In this document: piece by piece, positions 1 through 7,913 of the stretch | Numbering within the stretch: position 1 is the stretch's first letter | How the letters are laid out: each line of letters opens with the position of its first letter | Made by a program: the position numbers and the translations under genes | Notes under the pieces: generated by a model | What the model was told of the DNA's origin: nothing | What the model saw: only the letters and a program-made list of their open reading frames with translations | Databases searched by the model: none | From: Peptoniphilus stercorisuis | GTDB lineage: Bacteria; Bacillota; Clostridia; Tissierellales; Peptoniphilaceae | Direction: 5' to 3' | DNA: 64,000 nucleotides | Assembly: GCF_017874395.1 (NCBI RefSeq) | Contig: NZ_JAGGLJ010000010.1 | Location: forward strand, 1-64,000

Positions 1-12
1 ATGTTTTCCCAT
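1..12 (-). CDS. Possible 5' end of a divergent gene leaving the window
   Basis: On the minus strand an ATG at 12-10 is preceded by TGGAGG (complement of 25-30) with a 12-base gap, and reads M-G-K-H before the window ends. A TATAAT on the minus strand at 51-56 could be its -10 element, though no convincing -35 is seen. Only four codons are visible, so no product can be suggested. The spacing is longer than usual, so this is weak. Confidence 0.3.
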
Positions 13-181
13 AAAAAAATAACACCTCCAAAGTTTTCTAAATTAAGTATATTATACTTTTTATTTAGTGTGTACTCTAGAGGTATTATAATCATTTGGC
101 TCTTTTTTAATTTGAGAATTAAAATTATAAAAAACTTATATGTTATAATAAATAAGAAATTTAATTAAATTGGAGGAAGAA

Positions 182-373
182 ATGAAAAAATACAAATGTC
201 AATCAAGTGTATGTGTTGGATGTTGCTTTGATCCTTGTGATTACATATATGATGAAGAAGTAGGAGATCCATTACATGGAATAAAAGCAGGAACATCTTT
301 AGAAGATATAGATGAAGATTGGGCTTGTCCATCATGTGGAGCAGGAAAAGAAGTTTTTACAGAAATTAAATAA
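182..373 (+). CDS. Rubredoxin-like protein with a cysteine-rich insertion
   Basis: This 63-residue protein is a small soluble electron carrier of the rubredoxin fold. The start is ATG 182 because GGAGG lies at 172-176; the upstream in-frame TTG at 170 overlaps that site. The body is canonical: DYIYDEEVGDP at 20-30, an aromatic core with W47, and the second iron knuckle C49-P-S-C52-G. The first knuckle is abnormal. Rubredoxins have C-x2-C-G-Y; here C6 and C19 are separated by 12 residues containing C11, C14 and C15, so the nearest pairs before DYIY are C15-x3-C19 or C14-x4-C19. C-x4-C knuckles are known in a few rubredoxins, so it may still bind iron, but the extra cysteines could bind another metal or form disulfides. 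Role in electron transfer or oxygen defence is inference. Confidence 0.85.
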   Translation: MKKYKCQSSVCVGCCFDPCDYIYDEEVGDPLHGIKAGTSLEDIDEDWACPSCGAGKEVFTEIK

Positions 374-441
374 AAGAGAAAAGATACTAAATATGCCACC
401 TTGACTTATGTGATAAAATATATTTTAGAAGAGGTGGGCAA

Positions 442-633
442 ATGGAAAAATTAAAAGATTTGTCAATAAAGGCAATCTTTTTTTCAATTGTATACTTTTT
501 AATAAGTTTTGATTTATATAAAAAAGGTACATATATTAAAAATTTTTTAACTCTTTTTATAATTTATTTTATTACATATCCCTTTATTGAAATGGTATAT
601 AAGATAATAAAAAGTAAATTTAAAAAAAGTTAA
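442..633 (+). CDS. Small two-helix membrane protein, unknown function
   Basis: This 63-residue protein starts at ATG 442 behind a good GAGGTGGG site (431-438). It has two hydrophobic stretches, about residues 10-24 and 33-52, separated by a short basic loop, and a Lys-rich C-terminus, so it should be an integral membrane hairpin. I do not recognise a family. It follows the rubredoxin by 68 bases in the same direction without an obvious terminator between, so the two may be co-transcribed, but nothing links the functions. Confidence 0.6.
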   Translation: MEKLKDLSIKAIFFSIVYFLISFDLYKKGTYIKNFLTLFIIYFITYPFIEMVYKIIKSKFKKS

Positions 634-802
634 TAGAAATATACTATATTAAGTATAAAAGTATTATATAAATAAAATACTTTACTTAAAGAAAAAATAA
701 TGTTAAAATAATATCAATAAGTGATTTATTACTTATTCTTATGCACAATATTTTATTTTTTAAACTAAAATATAATATTACATAAAGTCCTATATTTACA
801 TT

Positions 803-830
803 AAAAAGCACTCTTGAGAGTGCTTTTTTT
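803..830 (+). terminator. Rho-independent terminator
   Basis: An 11-bp stem (803-813 with 818-828, core GCACTC/GAGTGC) with a TTGA loop runs into a T-tract at 824-830. Confidence 0.85.
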
Positions 831-842
831 CTGTAAAAAAAT

Positions 843-870
843 AAACCACCTATATAGGTGGTTTGTTTTT
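843..870 (+). terminator. Second tandem terminator, perfect palindrome
   Basis: Positions 843-864 form a 22-base perfect palindrome (AAACCACCTA arm and its complement) followed by GTTTTTT. It lies 13 bases after the previous terminator. It could also act as an operator for the downstream gene. Confidence 0.7.
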
Positions 871-874
871 TAGT

Positions 875-990
875 TTATCAAGGTTGTTTTCCTATATATG
901 CTAAGATTTTTTATATTTAATGGGAAAACTTGAAAAACTTTCCTAAATAAGTTAAGGTTGTTTAGTGACAAATTTTTAAAGAGGGGATTT
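875..990 (+). promoter_or_regulatory. Possible structured 5' leader
   Basis: GTTTTCC at 885-891 can pair with GGAAAAC at 933-939, and the flanking CAA/TTG extends the stem. AACTT and AAGTT around 936-953 can form a second hairpin. The 10-mer AAGGTTGTTT occurs twice, at 880-889 and 954-963, so alternative pairings are possible. It matches no riboswitch class I know (the GACTA core of purine riboswitches is absent). Confidence 0.3.
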
Positions 991-994
991 TTAT

Positions 995-2104
995 ATGAAA
1001 AAATATATTAAACCAATTATTACTCTTATGATTTTAAGCATATTTTTTACTTATATTATTAAAATTATGGGAGCTAGTAATATGTTTAATACAATAATGA
1101 ATACATCTTATGATTTATTATTAAATACAGTATTATATATTATGTCAATAGCTGTAATAACTGGAGCTTTTTCTGCAGTACTTAGTTATACAAGAGTAAT
1201 AGATTTAATAAATCTTATTTTATCGCCTTTAATGCGACCAATATACGGTTTGCCTGGGGCTGCATCTCTTGGAATAATAAGTACTTTTTTTAGTGATAAT
1301 CCAGCAATGATTGCTTTAATTAAAGATAAAGGTTTTATAAAACATTTTAAATATTATGAGGTGCCTTGCCTTTGCAATTTGGGAACATCTTTTGGAATGG
1401 GATTTATTGTTTGGATATTTATGGGCTCTCAAGGAAATAATGGTGAATTTTTAAAACCTGCAACTATAGGACTTGTAGGTGCTTTTATTGGATCTATTAT
1501 TACAACTAGGCTTATGCTTTATTTTTCAAAAAAGAAAATGATAAATAATAGTGACTACTTAGACTTTTCTTCTAGTGAAGAGAAAGAACAAGAAGAATCT
1601 AATTTTTTAGATGCTATTTTAAATGGAGGTAAAAAGGGTGTTGAAGTTGGAATTGAAATTATTCCAGGGGTACTTATTATATGTAGTTTTGTAATGCTTC
1701 TAGTAAGTGGACCTTCTAATATAAATGGAAGTCTTCAATATACAGGTTCTGCCTATGAAGGAATAAATTTAATTGGGATTTTTGGAAAGAGGACTTTAAG
1801 TTTATTTAATAAATTATTTGGTTTTACAAGTCTTGAGTCTATAACTTTTCCACTAACTGCACTAGGATCAGTTGGTGCATCTTTAGGGCTTGTGCCTGAG
1901 CTTGTAAAAAACAAACTTATAACTCCAAATGATATAGCAGTTTTTACTGCAATGGGAATGTGTTGGTCAGGATATTTATCTACACATATTGCTATGATGG
2001 ATTCTTTAAATTTAAGAAGTCTTGTAAAGACATCTATTTTAATTCATACTTTTGGAGGATTATGTGCGGGAATATCTGCTCATTTAATTTATATGATTGT
2101 ATAA
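995..2104 (+). CDS. Gate-domain (nucleoside-recognition) membrane protein
   Basis: This 369-residue polytopic membrane protein starts at ATG 995 behind AGAGGGG. It has an N-terminal signal-anchor-like helix, then two copies of the gate type of hydrophobic block: around residues 45-160, including FFSDNPAMIALIKDKGF, and around 215-369, including GSVGASLGLVP. This arrangement is typical of the nucleoside-recognition/transporter-gate superfamily (also seen in SpmA/SpmB, YlbJ and concentrative nucleoside transporters). The substrate is not evident from sequence. The gene is monocistronic, between tandem terminators upstream and a bidirectional terminator downstream. Confidence 0.75.
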   Translation: MKKYIKPIITLMILSIFFTYIIKIMGASNMFNTIMNTSYDLLLNTVLYIMSIAVITGAFSAVLSYTRVIDLINLILSPLMRPIYGLPGAASLGIISTFFSDNPAMIALIKDKGFIKHFKYYEVPCLCNLGTSFGMGFIVWIFMGSQGNNGEFLKPATIGLVGAFIGSIITTRLMLYFSKKKMINNSDYLDFSSSEEKEQEESNFLDAILNGGKKGVEVGIEIIPGVLIICSFVMLLVSGPSNINGSLQYTGSAYEGINLIGIFGKRTLSLFNKLFGFTSLESITFPLTALGSVGASLGLVPELVKNKLITPNDIAVFTAMGMCWSGYLSTHIAMMDSLNLRSLVKTSILIHTFGGLCAGISAHLIYMIV

Positions 2105-2130
2105 AAAAAGCACCCACTTGGGTGCTTTTA
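2103..2130. terminator. Bidirectional terminator between convergent genes
   Basis: The stem is GCACCC (2110-2115) with GGGTGC (2120-2125), extended by A/T pairs on both sides, giving T-runs in both directions. It serves the gate protein (+) and the stalk-nuclease gene (-), which converge here. Confidence 0.85.
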
Positions 2131-2136
2131 ATTTTA

Positions 2137-3240
2137 TTAATTTTTAGATTTTCTATATCCTGCATTTATAGCTTCTTCTTCAGAGTTAAAGTAGATTATA
2201 TTTTTTTCGCTAATTTTATTGTAATTTGCACCATTTGGCAGGTGATAGATTTTTGAATTTTTATTTCCTTTTATTTTGCCTGATTCTATATTTGGATTTG
2301 ATTTAATAGCTTCTTCTTTTTTATTTTCTGATGTGTTTTTTTCAGGTGTGAAGTTTTCTCCTTCTACTGACCACATTCCAAGATTTTGTTCACGAGCTGA
2401 TCTATCAAGTTTTTTAAATAATTCTACATATTTAATATCAGGTGGGAAAGTTGCAATTTTTCCATATCCATCTTTTACAAGTATTGCATTATACATATTT
2501 TTTTTAATTTCTTCATTTGTTGGATTATTAGACTTTGGTCTTTCTAGCCAAACATATCTAAGGATTCTATTGTATCTATCTCTATCAGATACGTCTTTTT
2601 GTAGATAGACTGTTTTATTAGTAAGTTTTGATTTAGTAAAATTAGATGCTTCTTTTCCATAAAATTCTACAGGTTTTTTTGGATGAACTGTCTCTGGAGT
2701 ATCTACAAGAATCATTCTTAATTTTTCGTCTTTACCATTTAGATTTACAATAATAGTATCTCCATCTACCACTCTTGTAACCTTTGCTTCTTCAAAGGAA
2801 TTTGTAGATTTTGTATATCCTTTTCCAACTACTACAACTTTGTCTTTATTGTCCCAATCAACAGTAGTTCCAAGATTTTCTGCAATAAATCTAACAGGAA
2901 CAAAGGTCCTATTATTAGATACTTTTGCAGGAACATCTAGAGTCTTTTTCTTCTTATCTACTGTAACTTTTGTGGAATTTATTGGCATAAGTATTTCTTT
3001 ATTATTTCCAGAAATTGTAACAGTTTGTTTTTCTCCATTCCAAGTTACATTGTATCCAAGATTTTCAGATATAATTCTAACAGGCACAAGTGTCCTATTA
3101 TTTTCTATAAATGGTGCAACATCGCTTTTTACAAAATTACCATCTACAAATAATTTAATATCTTCCTTTGCATAGGAATTTATTGGATAAATTATAAGAA
3201 CAAGTGCTAAAAATATTATGTGTTTTAATTTATTTTTCAT
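2137..3240 (-). CDS. Secreted stalk-domain / thermonuclease fusion protein
   Basis: This 367-residue exported protein has three parts. A signal peptide (1-24, ending NSYA) is followed by two copper-amine-oxidase-N-type stalk units (about 27-140; repeats NRTLVPVR and NRTFVPVR). A staphylococcal-nuclease (TNase) domain spans about 150-295, with R175 and E183 in LRMILVDTPET and R225 in DRYNRILRYVW matching the catalytic Arg-Glu-Arg of SNase. The tail (320-367: IYHLPNGANY, NSEEEAINAGYRKSKN) resembles the Ada metal-binding domain often attached to such nucleases, but it lacks the zinc cysteines. Start ATG 3240 has AGGAGG (complement of 3245-3250). A minus-strand TATAAT at 3269-3274 is a likely -10. 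The likely role is extracellular nucleic-acid degradation at the cell surface, where the stalk may tether it to the wall. Confidence 0.85.
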   Translation of the reverse strand: MKNKLKHIIFLALVLIIYPINSYAKEDIKLFVDGNFVKSDVAPFIENNRTLVPVRIISENLGYNVTWNGEKQTVTISGNNKEILMPINSTKVTVDKKKKTLDVPAKVSNNRTFVPVRFIAENLGTTVDWDNKDKVVVVGKGYTKSTNSFEEAKVTRVVDGDTIIVNLNGKDEKLRMILVDTPETVHPKKPVEFYGKEASNFTKSKLTNKTVYLQKDVSDRDRYNRILRYVWLERPKSNNPTNEEIKKNMYNAILVKDGYGKIATFPPDIKYVELFKKLDRSAREQNLGMWSVEGENFTPEKNTSENKKEEAIKSNPNIESGKIKGNKNSKIYHLPNGANYNKISEKNIIYFNSEEEAINAGYRKSKN

Positions 3241-3401
3241 AAATCCTCCTTTGTCTATATAATTCTAAATTATACAGTATTGAATTAGTAATTAAAAGCA
3301 TATAAATTTTATATAGATAAAAAATGTATATAATAGAAGGAAGTTGTCTATTTAATTATAAATTTATATTTTAATTTATGTTTTTTATGTAATAAAAGCA
3401 C

Positions 3402-3429
3402 AAAAAAAGAAGGGTAATCCCTTCTTTTT
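3402..3429 (-). terminator. Terminator of the aldolase gene
   Basis: An 11-bp stem (3404-3414 with 3419-3429; core GAAGGG/CCCTTC) with a TAAT loop gives a T-run on the minus strand just beyond the aldolase stop. Confidence 0.85.
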
Positions 3430-3436
3430 AGTTTAA

Positions 3437-4327
3437 TTATTTTTCAACTGATGCTTTGTAAATTCCTTCAATTGATTCATCAAGAAGTTTGTCAAAATCA
3501 TCATCTGATTGATTAGCATTTAGTCCTTCTGATAGAGCTCTTGAAAAACTAGCAATCATATTTTTGTTTTGAGCAAGAAGTTCATTTGCTTTTTCACGAG
3601 TATATCCACCTGATAGAGCAACGATTCTAACTACTTGGTCAAATTCTACAAGATCATCATAAAGTCCTGCATTTGTAGGAATAGTAAATTTAAACATTAC
3701 ATAAGTTTCCTTATCAAGAGCTTTAAGTTGTTTAACAACTTCTCTTTTTAAGATTTCTTCAATTTCTGCTTTGTTTTCTGCATGAATATCTACTTCTGGC
3801 TCAATAATTGGAACAAGGCCAGCTTCTGAAATTTTCTTAGCATATCTAAATTGTTGTTCTACAATTTCGATAATTCCTTCTTCATTAAGTTCTTTTACAA
3901 CTGATCTCATTTTTGTACCAAAGATTTTTCTTTCTTTAGCATTTTCAAGAAGTTCATCTAAAACTTTCATTTCTTTCATTAGTTGAACTCCGTTTTTAAG
4001 TTCAGCAAGTCCTTCATCAACTTTAAGAATTGGAACTATACCTTTTTCTTCCCAAAGGAAGTCTCCTGTATATTTTCCATCAATTTTTGAATTCATTGTA
4101 ACTTTAAAAAGAATAGCTGCAAGAATTCTATCACTTGTAAATGATTTACTTTTGATTATTCTAGTTCTCATTTGGTGAACAAGATCAAACATTTCTTCAT
4201 CATTAGAATATTGATCTTCATTAATTCCATAAAGTCCTAAAGCTTTTGGAGTTGATCCACCACTTTGATCAAGTGCTGCTACGAAACCTTTACCGTCTTT
4301 CATTCTACTAAATTGCTCTTTATTCAT
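3437..4327 (-). CDS. fda: Class I fructose-bisphosphate aldolase
   Basis: This 296-residue cytosolic enzyme interconverts fructose-1,6-bisphosphate with DHAP and glyceraldehyde-3-phosphate. It matches the Staphylococcus FdaB-type class I family across its length: [18 protein letters not shown] at 13-30, [26 protein letters not shown], and the Schiff-base lysine K213 in [10 protein letters not shown] use the ATG at 4327, giving the usual family length; the upstream in-frame ATG at 4339 overlaps the GGAGGG ribosome site (4332-4337). The gene is monocistronic with a promoter at 4369-4397 and its own terminator. Confidence 0.93.
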   Translation of the reverse strand: MNKEQFSRMKDGKGFVAALDQSGGSTPKALGLYGINEDQYSNDEEMFDLVHQMRTRIIKSKSFTSDRILAAILFKVTMNSKIDGKYTGDFLWEEKGIVPILKVDEGLAELKNGVQLMKEMKVLDELLENAKERKIFGTKMRSVVKELNEEGIIEIVEQQFRYAKKISEAGLVPIIEPEVDIHAENKAEIEEILKREVVKQLKALDKETYVMFKFTIPTNAGLYDDLVEFDQVVRIVALSGGYTREKANELLAQNKNMIASFSRALSEGLNANQSDDDFDKLLDESIEGIYKASVEK

Positions 4328-4368
4328 AAAACCCTCCATATTAAAAAAACTGTATCATATATAGGATA

Positions 4369-4397
4369 AGTATATCATAAATTAAAAAAGAATTGAA
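4369..4397 (-). promoter_or_regulatory. Promoter of the aldolase gene
   Basis: On the minus strand, TTCAAT (4392-4397), a 17-base spacer and TATACT (4369-4374), with TG-A before the -10 (extended -10). Confidence 0.55.
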
Positions 4398-4468
4398 CTT
4401 TGAAGAATTGTTTATTCTTAAGACTTAATCTTATATAATAGATATAAATAATTTTAAAAGGTGATTAG

Positions 4469-5104
4469 ATGAATTATTATGCAGTAAAAAAAGGAAGAAC
4501 ACCAGGTATTTATATGACTTGGGATGATTGTAAAAAACAAGTTATGGGATATAGTGGAGCTATTTATAAAAAATTTAGTAATCTTGAAGAGGCTAATCTT
4601 TTTGTAAATGGTGAGATTGTAAAGGAAGAAAAAAAATCAAATAAAAATATTTTAAATAAAGAAGATTCTTTAGATAAGGAAGTAGAAAAGTGTTTAGACA
4701 ATGAAATAATTGCCTATGTAGATGGTTCTTATAGACATATTGATAAGACTTTTTCCTATGGAGCAGTGTTATTTAATGAAGATATTTATGAAACTTATTC
4801 TAAGAGATTTTATGATGAAGATGCAAGTATGAGAAATGTATCTGGAGAAATAAAAGGTGCAATGTATGCAATGAAAAGAGCAATAGAACTTAATAAAGAT
4901 ACATTATATATTCATTATGACTATGCAGGAATAGAAAACTGGGCTCTTGGAAATTGGAAGGCAAATAAAGAGGGAACTATTGAGTACAAAAACTTTTATG
5001 ACTCTATAAAGGATAAATTAGATGTTAAATTTATAAAGGTAAAGGCTCATAGTGGTGTTGAGTATAATGAAGTTGTAGATAAACTTGCTAAGGAGGCTAA
5101 ATAA
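4469..5104 (+). CDS. rnhA: Ribonuclease H with viroplasmin-type N-terminus
   Basis: This 211-residue protein cleaves the RNA strand of RNA-DNA hybrids (primer and R-loop removal). An N-terminal caulimovirus-viroplasmin-like hybrid-binding domain (about 1-48; YYAVKKGRTPGIYMTWDDC, then YSGAIYKKF) is followed by a charged linker and the RNase H fold (78-211). The catalytic carboxylates are visible as D85 (AYVDGS), E127 (SGEIKGA), D151 (IHYDYAG) and D204 (EVVDKLAKE). The start has GGTGAT upstream. It is the first gene of a five-gene run to 7782, and its stop overlaps the next start (TAATG), with AAGGAGG inside its last codons. Confidence 0.92.
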   Translation: MNYYAVKKGRTPGIYMTWDDCKKQVMGYSGAIYKKFSNLEEANLFVNGEIVKEEKKSNKNILNKEDSLDKEVEKCLDNEIIAYVDGSYRHIDKTFSYGAVLFNEDIYETYSKRFYDEDASMRNVSGEIKGAMYAMKRAIELNKDTLYIHYDYAGIENWALGNWKANKEGTIEYKNFYDSIKDKLDVKFIKVKAHSGVEYNEVVDKLAKEAK

Positions 5105-5535
5105 TGACAATTGAAAGAAAAAGTTGGGATGAGTATTTTATGGAAATAACAGAAATGGTAGCTACAAGATCAACTTGTGACAGGGCATTTGTAGGATGTG
5201 TCTTAGTAAATGAAGATCATAGAATAGTATCTACTGGATATAATGGATCACTTGCAGGAAATCCACAATGTGATGAAATAGGTCATACTATGAGAGATGG
5301 TCATTGTATAGCTACAATTCATGCAGAGATGAATGCTTTATTATATTGTGCAAAAGAGGGCATATCTGTAAAAGGTTGTACAGCATATGTGACACATTTC
5401 CCATGTTTAAATTGTACAAAAGCGCTTATTCAATCAGGTATAGTGGGTATATGTTATAAGAGTTCTTACAGGGTAGACGAATACGCTTTAGAACTTCTAA
5501 AAAGGAATAATATTACACTTAAAAAATTTGACTAA
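5104..5535 (+). CDS. dCMP deaminase (ComEB family)
   Basis: This 143-residue cytidine/deoxycytidylate deaminase family protein has the zinc site H73-A-E75 and C101-L-N-C104. The substrate loop (STGYNGSLAGNPQCDE) is typical of dCMP deaminases that supply dUMP for thymidylate synthesis. It is translationally coupled to rnhA by a 1-base overlap. A ComEB-like role in DNA uptake is only by family name. Length and motifs are normal. Confidence 0.9.
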   Translation: MTIERKSWDEYFMEITEMVATRSTCDRAFVGCVLVNEDHRIVSTGYNGSLAGNPQCDEIGHTMRDGHCIATIHAEMNALLYCAKEGISVKGCTAYVTHFPCLNCTKALIQSGIVGICYKSSYRVDEYALELLKRNNITLKKFD

Positions 5536-5556
5536 GTAATAGGGGGAATTTAAAAT

Positions 5557-5976
5557 ATGGGAAAATTCGTATCAGATTTTAAAGCGTTTATAGCGCAGGG
5601 AAATGTAATAGACATGGCAGTTGGTGTTATTATAGGAGGAGCTTTTGGAAAAATTGTAACCTCACTTGTTGAAGATATAATAATGCCTGTAATTAGTAGA
5701 ATAATAGGAACTGTTGATTTTACAGATATTGTTGTGAAAATGGGAACAGCAGAAAATGCACCTGTTTTAAAACTTGGTAACTTTATACAAAATACAGTGA
5801 ATTTCTTAATTATTGCACTTGTTATATTTACAGTAATTAGGCAAATGAATAGAGTAACAGCAATGCTTGTAAAAGAAGAAGAAACAGCACCTACTACAAA
5901 AGAATGTCCATTTTGTAAAAGTAGTATTGCAATAGATGCAACTAGATGTCCAAATTGTACAAGTGAATTAAACTAA
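5557..5976 (+). CDS. mscL: Large-conductance mechanosensitive channel with C-terminal zinc ribbon
   Basis: This 139-residue membrane protein is a homopentameric pressure-release valve. The N-terminal amphipathic helix and TM1 (FKAFIAQGNVIDMAVGVIIGGAFGKIV, about 8-34), the periplasmic loop and TM2 (about 76-98) are canonical. After the cytoplasmic segment is an added zinc-ribbon-like tail, C117-P-F-C120 and C131-P-N-C134, absent from E. coli MscL but, as I recall, present in some Firmicutes homologues. It follows the deaminase by 21 bases and has GGGGGAA as ribosome site. Confidence 0.93.
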   Translation: MGKFVSDFKAFIAQGNVIDMAVGVIIGGAFGKIVTSLVEDIIMPVISRIIGTVDFTDIVVKMGTAENAPVLKLGNFIQNTVNFLIIALVIFTVIRQMNRVTAMLVKEEETAPTTKECPFCKSSIAIDATRCPNCTSELN

Positions 5977-6011
5977 TATACAAAGACAATACACAAAGAA
6001 GGTGTAAATAA

Positions 6012-7175
6012 ATGTATGGATTAGTATTAGAAGGTGGCGGAGCAAAAGGAGCCTATCAAATAGGCTCTTACTTCGCACTAAGAGAGCTAGGATTTGAATT
6101 TGAAGCAGTAGTTGGAACATCAATAGGAGCTTTAAATGGAGCTTTAATTGCAATGGGAGAGCCTGAAAAATGTGCTAAAATGTGGAAGACTCTAAGTTTT
6201 GAAAATTTTCCAACAAAGGAAACTGGAGAAGAATCAATTGATAACTTTGATGAGTTGAAAAACTTCCCAATAAAAGAGCCAGTAGATATAATGGAACTTT
6301 TAAAACAAAAAGCAACAGGATTTATAAAACAAAGACAAATTTCCTCAGAGCCTCTAAAGCAATTAGTAGAAGAATATATTGATGAAGATAAAATAAGAAA
6401 TTCAAATATGAATTATGGCCTTGTAACATTAAATGTATCTGACAAAATTGGAGAGGAATTATATTTAAAAGATGTTCCTTATGGAAAACTTAAAAATTAT
6501 ATAGTGGCAAGTGCATATTTTCCTCTATTTCAATTAGAGCCAATTGATGGAAAATACTATTTAGATGGTGGACTATATGACAATATTCCCTATACAATGA
6601 TCCAAAGATTAAATCTTACTCCAGTAATAGTAAGGACAAATCCAAATGATTTAATAGATAAATTTCCAGAAAATGCAATAGTTATTGCACCAAAGGAAAA
6701 ATATACATCAGCAATGGATTTTAATCCTGTTAAATCAGAAGAAATAATGCGAATAGGATATTTTGATACATATAAGAAAATAAATGGTCTATTTGGAGAT
6801 AAATACTATATTGAAAAATTTGATGAAGATGAAGCCTTTAAAGCAATAGAAGATTTATTTTTTGAAAAAATTGAAGTAGTAGATTTATCAGGTTTTAAAA
6901 ATAATTCTAAATATAGAGTTTTATTTGAAGAAATTATCCCAACAGTAGCTTCAGAACTTGGTCTTATATCAAAATTTACTTATGTTGATTTTTTAGTTGC
7001 TTTTTTAGAAAGAGAAGCAAATGATATAAAACTTGACTATTTAAAAATTTATTCATTAGAAGAATTAGTTGAAGATATTAAAAATCACAATATAAGACTA
7101 GATGAAAAAACGATTAAAGGTAAGAAGTTAAATGAGTTAGTGAGAAAGATATTAGATAAAAATGAAAATAAATGA
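6012..7175 (+). CDS. Patatin-like phospholipase
   Basis: This 387-residue patatin-family serine acylhydrolase has the oxyanion loop GGGAKG (8-13), the nucleophile S37 in GTSIGALNG and the catalytic aspartate D185 in YYLDGGLYDN. The family acts on phospholipids or other acyl esters with a Ser-Asp dyad. There is no signal peptide, so it is probably cytosolic or membrane-associated. The C-terminal ~150 residues are not a known domain to me. The gene overlaps the following Nudix gene by 14 bases. Confidence 0.85.
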   Translation: MYGLVLEGGGAKGAYQIGSYFALRELGFEFEAVVGTSIGALNGALIAMGEPEKCAKMWKTLSFENFPTKETGEESIDNFDELKNFPIKEPVDIMELLKQKATGFIKQRQISSEPLKQLVEEYIDEDKIRNSNMNYGLVTLNVSDKIGEELYLKDVPYGKLKNYIVASAYFPLFQLEPIDGKYYLDGGLYDNIPYTMIQRLNLTPVIVRTNPNDLIDKFPENAIVIAPKEKYTSAMDFNPVKSEEIMRIGYFDTYKKINGLFGDKYYIEKFDEDEAFKAIEDLFFEKIEVVDLSGFKNNSKYRVLFEEIIPTVASELGLISKFTYVDFLVAFLEREANDIKLDYLKIYSLEELVEDIKNHNIRLDEKTIKGKKLNELVRKILDKNENK

Positions 7176-7782
7176 AATTAAAGAATTTATGAAAAATCAC
7201 AAAATGGATGTAGTGGGAATAAAAGATAAATTTTCTGTCTTTATTCCCCTTATAAAAGTAGATGGTGAGATTCATATACTATATGAAGTTCGATCAATGA
7301 CTCTTCGCAATCAACCTGGAGAAGTGTCTTTTCCTGGTGGAAGAATTGAAAAAGGAGAGTCTTATATAGAGGCTGCAGTAAGAGAAACTTGTGAAGAGCT
7401 TCTATTAGAAGAAAGTGATATTGAAGTATATGGAAAGGGCAATTGTCTAGTAAGTCCATATAGTGCAATAATCTATTCAGTAGTTGGAGAAATCAAAAAA
7501 GATGTAAAAGAGATTTTTCCAAGTGAAGATGAAGTTGATAGAATATTTACAGTTCCATTAAATTACTTTTTAGAAAATGAACCAGAGATTTATGAAATGC
7601 AACTGGGAGTAACAGAGACATCTGAATTTCCATATCACTTAGTTCCTCAAGGGAAAAATTATAAATTTAAAAGAGGAATAGATAAAATACATTTTTATAA
7701 ATATAAAAACAAGGTAATATGGGGATTTACTGCGAAAATGACAGCAGATTTTATAAAAGAATTAAAAGAAAAAGATAAATAA
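7162..7782 (+). CDS. Nudix hydrolase, CoA-diphosphatase type
   Basis: This 206-residue protein has a full Nudix box (GGRIEKGE, then RETCEELLLEE) preceded by the CoA-pyrophosphatase signature MTLRNQPGEVSFPGG, so the likely reaction is hydrolysis of CoA or acyl-CoA to 4'-phosphopantetheine derivatives and 3',5'-ADP. It starts inside the end of the patatin gene, indicating translational coupling, and it is the last gene of the 4469-7782 run. Confidence 0.85.
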   Translation: MKINEIKEFMKNHKMDVVGIKDKFSVFIPLIKVDGEIHILYEVRSMTLRNQPGEVSFPGGRIEKGESYIEAAVRETCEELLLEESDIEVYGKGNCLVSPYSAIIYSVVGEIKKDVKEIFPSEDEVDRIFTVPLNYFLENEPEIYEMQLGVTETSEFPYHLVPQGKNYKFKRGIDKIHFYKYKNKVIWGFTAKMTADFIKELKEKDK

Positions 7783-7810
7783 AAAGTAAAAAGTTACAAA
7801 ATAATTAAAA

Positions 7811-7827
7811 TGTAACACAATTGTAAT
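7811..7827 (+). promoter_or_regulatory. Candidate WalR (YycF) box
   Basis: TGTAAC (7811-7816), five bases, TGTAAT (7822-7827) is a perfect match to the WalR consensus TGTWAH-N5-TGTWAH known from Bacillus and Staphylococcus. It lies about 150 bases upstream of the yabE-like promoter, before two terminators, so which gene it would serve is uncertain. Confidence 0.35.
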
Positions 7828-7838
7828 AATTGGAAAAC

Positions 7839-7865
7839 AAATGGCTTGAAATAGCCATTTTATAA
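7839..7865 (+). terminator. Terminator 1 of a pair after the Nudix gene
   Basis: AAATGGCT (7839-7846) pairs with AGCCATTT (7853-7860); a weak T-tract follows. The arms are identical to those of the second hairpin at 7914-7935. Confidence 0.6.
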
Positions 7866-7913
7866 AAAATAAGGAATAGTGTATTATTACAAATACATTT
7901 CTTGAAACTTTGC

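Larger units (their letters stand above)
634..994. other. 361-base intergenic region
   Basis: There is no credible coding sequence. The region is strongly AT-rich, with small dyads at 657-690 and 716-737, a TATAAT at 771-776, two tandem terminator hairpins (803-830 and 843-870) and a structured leader for the next gene. The first terminator lies 170 bases after the stop of the preceding gene, so a short non-coding transcript ending there is possible but not demonstrated. Confidence 0.5.

Noticed and set aside
871-994. Purine or other known riboswitch before the nucleoside-gate gene
   Set aside because: The conserved core elements (for purine, TATA...GTCTAC...GACTA) are absent; only unclassified stems are visible.
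1960-2256. A 98-codon plus-strand frame overlapping the end of the gate protein gene and the terminator
   Set aside because: It crosses a strong bidirectional terminator, has no ribosome site and overlaps two better genes.
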